A stretch of DNA of 64,000 nucleotides from Geodermatophilus tzadiensis (GTDB lineage Bacteria > Actinomycetota > Actinomycetes > Mycobacteriales > Geodermatophilaceae): assembly GCF_003002915.1 (NCBI RefSeq), contig NZ_PVTG01000012.1, forward strand, positions 103,528 to 167,527, in the 5' to 3' direction. The position numbers were made by a program, and so were the translations under genes. Each line of letters starts with the position of its first letter. Position 1 is the stretch's first letter. The notes beneath the pieces were generated by a model. The model had not been told where the DNA came from, made no database searches, and was given only the letters and a program-made list of their open reading frames with translations. This document shows, piece by piece, positions 51,726 to 59,755 of this stretch.

Positions 51726-53128
51726 ACCTGCTCGAGGGCCCGCCGGCCGTCGTCGCCGCGGGGGTGGACGTGTTCTCCGCCGCCCTGCGCGCCCAGGGCG
51801 CCGAGGTCACCGACGTCGACTGGCGGCCGCCCGCCTTCGGCGACCCGGGCGACCTCGCCGCGCTCGCCCTGGACCCGCGCCGCGCCGCGGCCAACCGGAC
51901 GGCGGTCGAGCGGGTGCTGGCCGCCGGGTCGCGGCTGGTCGACGTCCGGCCGGCGCGGGAGACGCTGGGCCTCCCCGACCGCACGCTGCTGCACTCCGGC
52001 CCGCCGCTGACCTGGGAGGCGGCGTCGGGACCCATGCGGGGCGCGCTGATCGGAGCCTGCCTGTTCGAGGGCTGGGCGTCGACGGTCGAGGACGCCGAGG
52101 CGCTGCTGGCGTCGGGCGGCGTCGCGCTCGACCCCTGCCACCACCACTCCGCCGTCGGCCCGATGGCGGGGGTGACCAGCCCGTCCATGTGGACCTGGTG
52201 CCTGGAGGACCCGGTGAACGGCGGCCGGGCCTACTGCAACCTCAACGAGGGCCTCGGCAAGGTGCTGCGGATGGGCGCCTTCGGCGAGGAGGTGCTCACC
52301 CGGCTGGCCTGGATGCGCGACGTCCTCGGCCCGCTGCTGGCGCGCGCGGTGCGGTCGATGGCCGAGCCGCTCGACGTCAAGGCCGTGCTCGCGCAGATGC
52401 TGCAGATGGGCGACGAGGGGCACAACCGCAACCGCGCGGGCTCCCTCATGGCGCTGCGCGAGCTGGCACCGGCGCTGGTGGCCCTCGACGCGCCCTCGGC
52501 CGACGTCGCCGCGGCGCTGCGCTTCATCGGCGGCAACGAGCACTTCTTCCTCAACCTCGGCATGCCCACGGCCAAGCTCGCGATGGACGCCGCCCGCGAC
52601 GTCCCCGGCTCCACGCTGGTCACGGTGCTGAGTCGCAACGGCACCGAGTTCGGCGTGCAGACGGCGGGCACCGGCGACCGCTGGTTCACCGGCCCCGCGC
52701 AGACCCCGGTGGGCCTGTTCCTCGGCGACTACGGCCCGGAGGACGCCAACCCCGACATCGGCGACTCCGCGATCATGGAGACCTACGGCGTGGGCGGGTT
52801 CGCGATGGCGGCCGCGCCGGCGATCGTGCGGTTCGTCGGCGGCACCGTGCCCGACGCGCTGGCCACCACCGAGCGGATGTACCAGCTCACCCTCGCGGAG
52901 AACCCGGCGATGGCGATCCCGGTGCTCGGCTTCCGCGGCGCCCCGACCGGCATCGACGTCCTCGCCGTGGCCCGCACCGGGTGGCTGCCGCAGATCAACA
53001 CCGGCATGGCCGGGCGGGTGGCCGGCACCGGGCAGGTCGGCGCCGGGCTGGTGCAGCCGCCGCGGGAGTGCTTCGAGCAGGCGCTGGCCGCGCTGGCGCA
53101 GGAGGCCCGCGCCGCCACGGCGGCCTGA
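51722..53128 (+). CDS. DUF1116 protein (YlbE/AllG-like)
   Basis: The 468-residue DUF1116 protein has family blocks CHHHSAVGPMAGVTSPSMW (~140-158), NLNEGLGKVLRMGAFGEEVL and QMGDEGHNRNRAGSLM. In E. coli the DUF1116 protein YlbE (AllG) works with FdrA and a DUF2877 protein as oxamate carbamoyltransferase. No DUF2877 gene is present in this window. It shares a transcript with fdrA and ends at a very long hairpin. Confidence 0.87.
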   Translation: MNLLEGPPAVVAAGVDVFSAALRAQGAEVTDVDWRPPAFGDPGDLAALALDPRRAAANRTAVERVLAAGSRLVDVRPARETLGLPDRTLLHSGPPLTWEAASGPMRGALIGACLFEGWASTVEDAEALLASGGVALDPCHHHSAVGPMAGVTSPSMWTWCLEDPVNGGRAYCNLNEGLGKVLRMGAFGEEVLTRLAWMRDVLGPLLARAVRSMAEPLDVKAVLAQMLQMGDEGHNRNRAGSLMALRELAPALVALDAPSADVAAALRFIGGNEHFFLNLGMPTAKLAMDAARDVPGSTLVTVLSRNGTEFGVQTAGTGDRWFTGPAQTPVGLFLGDYGPEDANPDIGDSAIMETYGVGGFAMAAAPAIVRFVGGTVPDALATTERMYQLTLAENPAMAIPVLGFRGAPTGIDVLAVARTGWLPQINTGMAGRVAGTGQVGAGLVQPPRECFEQALAALAQEARAATAA

Positions 53129-53134
53129 GACCCC

Positions 53135-53193
53135 GCGAGATCGGCGGTCTCGTGGTCATCGGCGGCTGATGGCCACGAGAGCGCCGATCTCGC
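53135..53193. terminator. 26-bp stem hairpin between convergent operons
   Basis: Arms 53135-53160 and 53168-53193 pair over 26 positions with two mismatches (one a possible G-U) around a 7-nt loop. It sits between the DUF1116 and CoA-transferase stops and would work in either direction. Confidence 0.7.
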
Positions 53194-53207
53194 GCGCTCA
53201 GGGCGGC

Positions 53208-53882
53208 TCAGGGCTCGAGGACGGCGACGTCGTCGGCGAAGGACAGCCGCGCCGCGGTGGCGCCCTGCAGGTCCTCCCGCGTCAGCCCGGCCACCATCTC
53301 CCGCACCAGGAACCCCTCGGCGGTGACGTCGAGGACGGCGAGGTCGGTGTAGACGCGGTCGACCACGGCGGCCGCCGTCAGCGGGTACCCGCACCGCGGC
53401 AGCAGCTTGGGCTCCCCGGCCCTCGTCGTGTGCGTCGTCATCACCAGCACCCGCTTCGCGCCGACGGCGAGGTCCATCGCCCCGCCCACGGCCGGCGGGT
53501 GCGTGGCGTCGTCGGTGGCCCAGTTGGCCAGGTCGCCGGTCTCGGACACCTGGAAGGCGCCCAGCACGGTCACGTCCACGTGCCCGCCGCGCATCATCAG
53601 GAAGGCGTCGGTGTGGTGGAAGAACGCCCCGCCGGGCAGCAGGGTCACCGGCTGCTTGCCGGCGTTGATCAGCTCGGGGTCCTCCTCGCCGGGCGCCGGC
53701 GCCGGGCCCATGCCGAGGATGCCGTTCTCCGAGTGGTAGACGACCTCCTTGTCGTCCCCGACGCAGTCGGCCACCAGCGTGGGCAGGCCGATGCCGAGGT
53801 TGACGTAGGCGCCGTCGGGGATGTCGCGGGCGATCCGCCGGGCGACCGCCCGCACGTCGAGGCACAGCTCCCGGCCCCTCAC
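53208..53882 (-). CDS. 3-oxoacid CoA-transferase family subunit B
   Basis: The 224-residue beta subunit of a family I CoA-transferase begins ARRIARDIPDGAYVNLGIGLPTLV and has the catalytic Glu in SENGILGMGP, plus GGAMDLAVGAKRV. It moves CoA between carboxylic acids via a glutamyl-CoA thioester. GTG 53882 overlaps the subunit A stop. The acid partner is unknown. In this neighbourhood, malonate or a malonate derivative from pyrimidine breakdown is possible, but 3-oxoadipate or acetoacetate cannot be excluded. Confidence 0.9.
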   Translation of the reverse strand: MRGRELCLDVRAVARRIARDIPDGAYVNLGIGLPTLVADCVGDDKEVVYHSENGILGMGPAPAPGEEDPELINAGKQPVTLLPGGAFFHHTDAFLMMRGGHVDVTVLGAFQVSETGDLANWATDDATHPPAVGGAMDLAVGAKRVLVMTTHTTRAGEPKLLPRCGYPLTAAAVVDRVYTDLAVLDVTAEGFLVREMVAGLTREDLQGATAARLSFADDVAVLEP

Positions 53883-54547
53883 GCCGCACCCACCCGCACG
53901 ACGCGGTCGACGAAGATCCCCGGCGTCACGATCACCTCGGGGTCCAGCTCGCCGAGCTCGACGAACTCGTCCACCTGGACGACGGTCAGCGTCGCGGCCG
54001 CGGCCATCGTCGGGCCGAAGTTGCGGGCCGCCGTCCGGTACACCAGGTTGCCCCAGCGGTCGGCGCGCGCGGCCTTGACCAGGGCGACGTCGCCGGGCAG
54101 GGGCTCCTCGAACACGTGCCGACGTCCGCCGATCACGCGCACCTCCTTGCCCTCGGCGAGCCGGGAGTCGGCGCCGGTCGGGGTGAAGAACCCGCCCAGA
54201 CCGGCCGCGGCGGCCCGCATCCGCTCGCTGAGCGTGCCCTGCGGCACCAGCTCGAGCTCCACCTCGCCGGCCCGCCAGCGCTCCTCGAACCAGACCGACC
54301 CGGTCGACCTCGGGTACGAGCAGACGATCCGGCGCACCCGCCGCTCACGCAGCAGCGCGGCGACGTCGGTCTCGCCGGAGCCGGCGTTGTTGGTCACCAC
54401 GGTGAGGTCGGTGGTGCCCTGGTCGAGCAGCGCGTGCACCAGCTCCACCGGGACGCCGGACGCGCCGAAGCCGCCGACCAGCACGGTCGCGCCGTCCTCG
54501 ATGCCCGCGACGGCGTCGGCCAGCGACGCGACCCGCTTGTCGATCAT
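53879..54547 (-). CDS. 3-oxoacid CoA-transferase family subunit A
   Basis: The 222-residue alpha subunit has DGATVLVGGFGASGVPVELVHAL (~18-40), the oxyanion-type GFFTPTGADS region and GDVALVKAARADRWGNLVYR. It forms the heteromer with the overlapping subunit B gene. A TAGCGT -10 element on the minus strand about 35 nt before the ATG suggests the operon starts here. No regulator or thiolase gene accompanies the pair. Confidence 0.9.
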   Translation of the reverse strand: MIDKRVASLADAVAGIEDGATVLVGGFGASGVPVELVHALLDQGTTDLTVVTNNAGSGETDVAALLRERRVRRIVCSYPRSTGSVWFEERWRAGEVELELVPQGTLSERMRAAAAGLGGFFTPTGADSRLAEGKEVRVIGGRRHVFEEPLPGDVALVKAARADRWGNLVYRTAARNFGPTMAAAATLTVVQVDEFVELGELDPEVIVTPGIFVDRVVRVGAA

Positions 54548-54626
54548 CCGCACCCCGCTCGCCCGTGGTTGGTCCCCGCACGCTAACCGGGTGGCGTCCC
54601 GCCGGTGCGACCCGCAGGCTCCCGGG

Positions 54627-55187
54627 GTGGGCCGGGGCGGGGGCGACGACGTCGTCCGCGTCAGCAAGCGGCTGTCCTCCGTGCTCCGGCACCGGCCCGA
54701 CAGCGTGGGACTGGTCCTCGACGACGCCGGCTGGGTCGACGTCGACGCGTTGCTGGCCGCCCTCGCCGCGCACGGCCTGCCGCTCACCCGGGCGGAGCTG
54801 GACCGCGTCGTGGCGGGCAACGACAAGCGGCGGTTCGCCTACGACGGCAGCGGCCGCCGGATCCGGGCCAGCCAGGGCCACAGTGTCCCGGTCGCGCTCG
54901 GCTACGCCGCCGAGCAGCCGCCCGACGTGCTCTTCCACGGCACGCCCCGGCGCGCCCTGCCGGCGGTGCTCGCCGAGGGGCTGCGGCCGGGCCGGCGGCA
55001 CGCGGTGCACCTGAGCGCCGACGAACCGACCGCCCGGGCGGTGGGGGCGCGCCGCGGTCCCGCCGCCGTCCTGCGCGTCGACGCCGCCGGGCTGGCCGCC
55101 ACCGGGGCGGTGTTCACCCGCTCGGCCAACGGGGTGTGGCTGGTCGACGCGGTGCCCCCGGCCTTCCTCGCCGTCCTCGACGGCTGA
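54627..55187 (+). CDS. kptA: RNA 2'-phosphotransferase (Tpt1/KptA)
   Basis: The 186-residue KptA/Tpt1 enzyme has LSSVLRHRPDSVGL near the N-terminus, NDKRRFAYDG and RIRASQGHS in the middle, and LFHGTP and AVHLSAD in the ADP-ribosyl half. The family removes a splice-junction 2'-phosphate from RNA using NAD+. Bacterial members keep this activity, but their natural substrate is unclear since bacteria lack the fungal-type tRNA ligase. GTG 54627 is the only sensible start and has no clear ribosome-binding site. It stops directly beside the PP2C gene. Confidence 0.9.
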   Translation: MGRGGGDDVVRVSKRLSSVLRHRPDSVGLVLDDAGWVDVDALLAALAAHGLPLTRAELDRVVAGNDKRRFAYDGSGRRIRASQGHSVPVALGYAAEQPPDVLFHGTPRRALPAVLAEGLRPGRRHAVHLSADEPTARAVGARRGPAAVLRVDAAGLAATGAVFTRSANGVWLVDAVPPAFLAVLDG

Positions 55188-56267
55188 TCAGCCGGGCAGG
55201 CGGACGGCGAGCACCGCGACGTCGTCGTGCAGGGTGCCGACCAGCCCGGCGAGCAGGCCGTCGACGACGGCGTCGAGGGGCTCGGCCGCCCGGCGCCGCA
55301 GCCCGGTCAGCAGCCAGTCGGTGCCCTCGTCGAGGTCCCGGTCGCGCCGCTCGACGAGGCCGTCGGTGTAGAGCAGCAGGGTGTCGCCGGGCAGGAGCAG
55401 CAGGTCGTCGTCGCTGCGGCGGCTGCCCGGCTCGACGCCCAGCAGCCGCTCCGGCCGGCGCTCGAGGAGGCGCACCGTGCCGTCCGCGCCGGCCAGCACC
55501 GGGGGCGGGTGCCCGGCGTTGGACCAGCACAGCGCCACGCCGTCCGCGGTGGGGGTGAGCACGGCGACGACGGCGGTCACCAGCGCGGGCGCCCCCAGCC
55601 GCGCCAGGACGTCGTCCAGGGTGTCCAGCACCCGTGCGGGCGAGGGAGCCGGGCCCGCGGTGGCGGCGACCGCGCGCAGCATGCCCCGCACCTCGGCCAT
55701 GGCGGCCGCGGCCCGCGCGTCGTGGCCGGCGACGTCGCCGACGACCAGCACGGTGGCACCGCCGCCTGCGGGGAAGGCGTCGTACCAGTCGCCGCCGATG
55801 CGGGCGCTGCGGACGGCCGGCAGGTAGCGGGCCGCGGTCTGCAGGCCCGGCACCGCGGGCGGGAGGCCGAGCAGGTGCTGTTGCAGGACGGCCGCGGCGT
55901 CCAGCTCCGCCTGCGCGGTCGCCGCCTCGGCGGTCACCCGGGCGAGGTCGGCCTCGCGCCGCAGCCGCAGCCCACACGCGGCCACGGCGAGGGCGGCGGT
56001 GCCGGTCACCGCGAGCAGCCGGACCGCCTGGGCCGCCGCGGCGGCGCCGGTGTACTGCTCGTCGTGGACGCCCAGCAGCGCGGCGGTCAGCACGGCCAGC
56101 ACGCCGTGGACGGCGGTCGCCCGCCGCCCGGTGACCGTGGCGGCCACCAGCGGCGGGGCCGCCAGCAGGCCGATCAGCACACCCTCGCGCCCGATGACCA
56201 GGTCGAGGACCAGAACGGCGACGAGGAGCCCCGCGGGGAGCGCGTTCGACCGGATCGCCCTGTCCAC
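55188..56267 (-). CDS. PP2C/SpoIIE-type serine phosphatase with membrane N-terminus
   Basis: The 359-residue protein has about four or five hydrophobic helices in its first ~115 residues, then a short coiled coil (~118-140) and a SpoIIE-like PPM phosphatase domain. Metal-binding Asp residues are in GGDWYDAFP, VVGDVAGHDARAAAAM, LYTDGLVE and the terminal LHDDVAVLAVR. Such RsbU/RsbP-like phosphatases usually reactivate anti-anti-sigma factors in stress or development pathways. No RsbV or RsbW gene is nearby. GTG 56267 precedes the first helix. Confidence 0.87.
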   Translation of the reverse strand: MDRAIRSNALPAGLLVAVLVLDLVIGREGVLIGLLAAPPLVAATVTGRRATAVHGVLAVLTAALLGVHDEQYTGAAAAAQAVRLLAVTGTAALAVAACGLRLRREADLARVTAEAATAQAELDAAAVLQQHLLGLPPAVPGLQTAARYLPAVRSARIGGDWYDAFPAGGGATVLVVGDVAGHDARAAAAMAEVRGMLRAVAATAGPAPSPARVLDTLDDVLARLGAPALVTAVVAVLTPTADGVALCWSNAGHPPPVLAGADGTVRLLERRPERLLGVEPGSRRSDDDLLLLPGDTLLLYTDGLVERRDRDLDEGTDWLLTGLRRRAAEPLDAVVDGLLAGLVGTLHDDVAVLAVRLPG

Positions 56268-56351
56268 TGCGACGGCCTCCGTGTGGTCCCCTGCGCGCGG
56301 CGGTGCCGAGCGTAGGCCGGGCCGGTCGGCGCACCCGCACCGGCGCACGGC

Positions 56352-56585
56352 GTGCCCCCGGGCCTGGACGCCGTCGTCGCCCTGCCGGTGACCGGCTGCG
56401 CCGGCGTGCGCGTCGGCCTCGACGCCGGCCTGCGCGCCGGTGGGTGGGACTTCGCCATCACCAGCGACTGGACCGACGCCGAGGCCTACCGCGGCTACGA
56501 CCTCGACGAGCGGCACGACCGCGTCCGCCGCGAGCTGTTCGATCCCTTCTGCGAGCAGATCGCCCGCGTGCAGTTCGTGCTCTGA
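56352..56585 (+). CDS. Short Dabb-like (stress-responsive barrel) protein, possibly truncated
   Basis: The 77-residue reading has the second half of a Dabb-type alpha-beta barrel (RVGLDAGLRAGGWDFAITSDWTDAEAYRGYDLDERHDRVR, of which the WDFAITSDW strand is most diagnostic), ending QIARVQFVL. The usual first strand with its RHVV-type start is absent and the upstream DNA has no matching frame. The gene may be an N-terminally truncated remnant, and GTG 56352 is only a guess. Confidence 0.5.
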   Translation: MPPGLDAVVALPVTGCAGVRVGLDAGLRAGGWDFAITSDWTDAEAYRGYDLDERHDRVRRELFDPFCEQIARVQFVL

Positions 56586-56592
56586 GCCTGCG

Positions 56593-57696
56593 TCAGGCCT
56601 TCACGATCGCGGCGACGGGGCCGCCGCCCGAGGGGCCCTGGTGCACCGCGGCCACCGAGACGAACACCGCCGGGTCGCCGGTCACCGACGCCGCCACGCC
56701 GCCCACGGTCGCCTTGATCTGCCGGTGCCAGAAGACGTCGGAGTCGTCGAGCATCGCGTTGCGGCGGCCGCGGACGTAGCCGGTCGGGTCGGCCTCGCAC
56801 TTGAGGAAGACGTTGACCAGCCGGTCGCCGAGGTCCGAGGGGTGCGGCCGCTCGGGCAGCTCCAGGCCGGCGTCGCGGATGGCGTTCCAGATGCCGTCCT
56901 GGTCGAGGGCGTCCCTCATCACCGAGTGGCCGATCCGGTAGTCCCCGCCGTGCCCGCGGGCGTTGCCGACGACGACGATCTGCGCCCGGTCGAGCTCCAC
57001 GCCCGAGGAGCACGACGCGACCGCGCTGAACAGCGACAGGTCGCGCATGACCTGCTCCTGCGTCGGCATCTCGATCTCGCCGAGCGCCACCGCGATGCCC
57101 AGCGCCGTCGTCCCGTTGGACAGGTCCATCGAGCCGTGCGGCTCGTCGTAGTAGGTGTCCTTGCCGCGGGCCTTGGCGTCGCGGATGGTCTCGATGGTCA
57201 GCAGCGGGGTCTTGGTCTGCACGTAGTGGACGTCGGCGGGGTCGGTGATCCCGGCGGCCGCCATCGCCCGGCGCACGCCCTCGGCGACCTTCTCCACCAT
57301 CGCGATGCGGCCGATGTCCTCCGGCAGCAGCACGTCGCTCATCGCGTAGCCCACGGTCAGCCGCGGCTCGTCGGTCTTCTCCACGGCGTCCTCGGGCAGC
57401 GTGGCGAAGACCGTCGCGTGCGGGCTGATGACGCCGTCGGTGCCGCCGGACCACACGATCGGGATCTCACCGACCTCCTCCTTCGACCGGCTGCCCTTCT
57501 CGAGCAGCACCTCGCGGAAGGCGCGGTCGGCGATGATGCGGGTGTAGTCGTTGACGCCGCCGTTGCCCTCCGTCTTGCCGATGACGGCGACGACCCGGTC
57601 GGCTTCCATGACGCCCTCGTCGATGAGCTTCGCCAGCTCGGAGGCGTCGCTGACGTTGTGCAGAGGGACCTTGCGGACCTCGATCGGTGCGGGCAC
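56593..57696 (-). CDS. Ring-opening amidohydrolase (barbiturase / cyanuric acid hydrolase family)
   Basis: The 367-residue three-repeat enzyme belongs to the cyanuric acid hydrolase/barbiturase family. All three Ser-Lys pairs appear to be present: K41 (IGKTEG) with S83 (WSGGTDG), K162 (QTKTPLL) with S230 or S231 (SCSSGVE), and K299 ([11 protein letters not shown]) with S356 (QGPSGGG). Barbiturase opens barbiturate to ureidomalonate; cyanuric acid hydrolase opens a triazine. The neighbouring uracil-type permease, Mo hydroxylase and FdrA genes favour barbiturase. It lies 13 bp after the carbamate kinase gene in the same operon. Confidence 0.9.
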   Translation of the reverse strand: MPAPIEVRKVPLHNVSDASELAKLIDEGVMEADRVVAVIGKTEGNGGVNDYTRIIADRAFREVLLEKGSRSKEEVGEIPIVWSGGTDGVISPHATVFATLPEDAVEKTDEPRLTVGYAMSDVLLPEDIGRIAMVEKVAEGVRRAMAAAGITDPADVHYVQTKTPLLTIETIRDAKARGKDTYYDEPHGSMDLSNGTTALGIAVALGEIEMPTQEQVMRDLSLFSAVASCSSGVELDRAQIVVVGNARGHGGDYRIGHSVMRDALDQDGIWNAIRDAGLELPERPHPSDLGDRLVNVFLKCEADPTGYVRGRRNAMLDDSDVFWHRQIKATVGGVAASVTGDPAVFVSVAAVHQGPSGGGPVAAIVKA

Positions 57697-57709
57697 CTGT
57701 TCCTCATTC

Positions 57710-58666
57710 CTATGCGGTGAGCACGGTGCCGACGGCGTCGCCGGTGACGGCGTCGGCGATGGTGTCGAGCGAGGTGACGACGGCGCGTCGGGGCGGGGCG
57801 AGGCCGTCGACCGGACCCTCCACGAAGCGCAGGGCGGCCTCGACCTTCGGGCCCATGGAGCCGCCGTCGAACTCGCCGGCGGCGGCGTGCGCCCGCAGCT
57901 CGGCGGGGGTGACCCGGCCCAGCGGCCGGGCCGCGTCGGTGCCCCAGCCGACGACGACGTGCGGGACGTCGGTGGCGACGACGAGGGTGTCCGCGCCGAG
58001 CTCGCGGGCCAGCAGCGCGGCGGTGAGGTCCTTGTCGACGACGGTCTCGACCCCGTGCAGCGGCGCGCCCTCGACCACCGGCACCCCGCCGCCGCCGGCG
58101 CACACGACGACGAACCCGGCGGCGACGAGGGCCGCGATCGCGGGCGCGTCGACCACCGACCGCGGCTCGGGCGAGGCCACCACGCGCCGCCAGCCGCGCG
58201 GGCCGCGGTCCTGCCAGTGCTGGCCGAGCGCGGTGAAGCGGGCGGCCTCGGCCGCGGGCAGGTAGCGGCCCACCGGCTTGGACGGCGCGGCGAAGTGCGG
58301 GTCGTCGGCGTCGACGAGGGTGCGGGTGACCAGGGCCGCCGTCCGCCGGTCCAGCCCGCGCGCGGCCAGGGCGGCGTCGAGCTCGTCGGCGAGGGTGAAG
58401 CCGACCGTGGCCTGGGTCTGCGCCACGCACCAGTCCAGCGGCACGGGCGGCACCACCGCGGCGGCCATCTCGTTCTTGACCAGCAGGTTCCCCACCTGGG
58501 GACCGTTGCCGTGGGTGAGCACCACCTCGACGCCCGCGGCCACGACCGCGGCCACCGCCTCAGCCGCCACCGCGAGCGCCGCCCGCTGCGCGGCCGGCGT
58601 CGCCGAGCCGTCGGGACCGGTCATCGCGTTGCCGCCCAGGGCGATCACGGCGCGGCGGGAGGTCAC
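57710..58666 (-). CDS. Carbamate kinase
   Basis: The 318-residue carbamate kinase (ArcC/AllK type) has ALGGNAM near the N-terminus, [12 protein letters not shown] (~50-61), the [12 protein letters not shown] loop, the [10 protein letters not shown] segment and the [15 protein letters not shown] motif. It converts carbamoyl phosphate plus ADP into ATP, CO2 and ammonia. Arginine deiminase genes are absent, so the carbamoyl phosphate probably comes from the FdrA/DUF1116 system. GTG 58666 is leaderless, with the same promoter layout as fdrA. Its TAG stop is followed by the barbiturase-like gene. Confidence 0.93.
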   Translation of the reverse strand: MTSRRAVIALGGNAMTGPDGSATPAAQRAALAVAAEAVAAVVAAGVEVVLTHGNGPQVGNLLVKNEMAAAVVPPVPLDWCVAQTQATVGFTLADELDAALAARGLDRRTAALVTRTLVDADDPHFAAPSKPVGRYLPAAEAARFTALGQHWQDRGPRGWRRVVASPEPRSVVDAPAIAALVAAGFVVVCAGGGGVPVVEGAPLHGVETVVDKDLTAALLARELGADTLVVATDVPHVVVGWGTDAARPLGRVTPAELRAHAAAGEFDGGSMGPKVEAALRFVEGPVDGLAPPRRAVVTSLDTIADAVTGDAVGTVLTA

Positions 58667-58673
58667 CCCGCGC

Positions 58674-58701
58674 ACCGTAGCCGGAGATCTCTCAGCGCTG
58701 A
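58674..58701 (-). promoter_or_regulatory. Leaderless promoter of carbamate kinase with TCAGCGCTGA element
   Basis: On the minus strand TCAGCGCTGAG (58701-58691), 11 nt, TACGGT (58679-58674) and 7 nt lead to the GTG. TCAGCGCTGA is a perfect palindrome over the -35 region. The layout equals that of fdrA base for base in spacing. Confidence 0.55.
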
Positions 58702-58787
58702 AGTACCCGGCAGGACGGGGCGCTCCCCACCGGGCCCACCGCTGCGGGACGATCGGGACAGCGGGGGTCGTCAGGAGGGAGACGACG

Positions 58788-59228
58788 GTGCGCGTCCACT
58801 TCGACTTCGACACCCGCGCCACCCCGGCGCAGGTCCGCGAGGCGTTCACCGACGTGGGCGAGCGGCGGCTCGAGGTGTGGTCGAAGAGCCTGGACCCGGC
58901 GAGGTACGAGGTCCGTGACGCGGGCGAGGGGTGGGCCGTCGTCCGCGAGGGCAGCGCCGGCGTCCCGTTCTGGGTGCTGCTGCGCTACGAGTGGCCGACG
59001 CCGGACCGGGTGACCTGGACGCTCCTCGACAGCGACCACTGCGACCGCGGGACGGGGGACATCCGGATCAGCCCGCGGGACGACGGCGGCAGCCACGTCG
59101 ACGTCACCATGCACCACTCCCGGGGCCGGGGACTGCGGGGCCGGGCCGTGCTGCTGGTCCAGGGTCTGGTCGCCCCGCGCGCGCTGCCCCGGGTGTGGCG
59201 CGCCGCACTGGACCGCCTGGCCGCCTGA
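58788..59228 (+). CDS. SRPBCC-family protein
   Basis: The 146-residue protein begins VRVHFDFDTRATPAQVREAFTD and shows a START-like fold with a YEVRDAGEGWAVVREG strand pair and a C-terminal helix (LVAPRALPRVWRAALDRL). Members bind hydrophobic ligands, and no specific role is recognised. AGGAGGGA precedes the GTG. It is convergent with the GNAT gene (1-bp gap). Confidence 0.7.
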   Translation: MRVHFDFDTRATPAQVREAFTDVGERRLEVWSKSLDPARYEVRDAGEGWAVVREGSAGVPFWVLLRYEWPTPDRVTWTLLDSDHCDRGTGDIRISPRDDGGSHVDVTMHHSRGRGLRGRAVLLVQGLVAPRALPRVWRAALDRLAA

Positions 59229-59229
59229 G

Positions 59230-59754
59230 TCAGCGCAGCGGAGCAGGCGGCGCGTCCCCGTCGCCGAGCGGTCGCTGGGCGAAGGCGACGTCGTGCCAGC
59301 GGCCGTCCTTCCAGCCGATCCGGGGGAAGGTGCCCACCGGCCGGAACCCCAGGGCGCGGTGGAACGCCTCGCTGGCCTCGTTGGGCAGCGTCATCCCGGC
59401 GACCGCCGTGCGGTACCCGCGGTCGGCCAGCCGCTGCAGCAGCGCCTCGTAGAGCGCGCGCCCGCCGCCGCCGCGCCGCCGTCCGGGCTCGAGGTAGACG
59501 CTCACCTCGCACGACCACTGCCACGCCGTCCGCGTCCGGAACGGGCCGCCGTAGGCGTAGCCGACGACGCGGCCGTCCTCCTCCAGCACCAGCCAGGCGT
59601 GCGACCCCTGCGCGGCGGTGATCCGGCGGCCCATCTCGGCGGGCGACGGCGGCTCGGCCTCGAAGCTGACGGCGGTGCCGGTCACGTAGGGCGCGTAGAC
59701 GGCCGCGCAGGCCGCGGCGTCGCCGTCCGTGGCGTCGCGGACGACGACCGCCAC
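59230..59754 (-). CDS. GNAT acetyltransferase, phosphinothricin acetyltransferase-like
   Basis: The 174-residue protein matches the PAT/Bar subgroup of GNAT enzymes. It has AVYAPYVTGTAVSFEAEPPSPAEM near 18-41, CEVSVYLEPGRRRGGGGRALYEALL with the acetyl-CoA loop, and GFRPVGTFPRIGWKDGRWHDV near the C-terminus. Many homologues acetylate amino-acid analogues such as methionine sulfoximine. The GTG start lies 1 nt after the PHP gene stop, so both share a transcript. Confidence 0.87.
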   Translation of the reverse strand: MAVVVRDATDGDAAACAAVYAPYVTGTAVSFEAEPPSPAEMGRRITAAQGSHAWLVLEEDGRVVGYAYGGPFRTRTAWQWSCEVSVYLEPGRRRGGGGRALYEALLQRLADRGYRTAVAGMTLPNEASEAFHRALGFRPVGTFPRIGWKDGRWHDVAFAQRPLGDGDAPPAPLR

Positions 59755-59755
59755 G

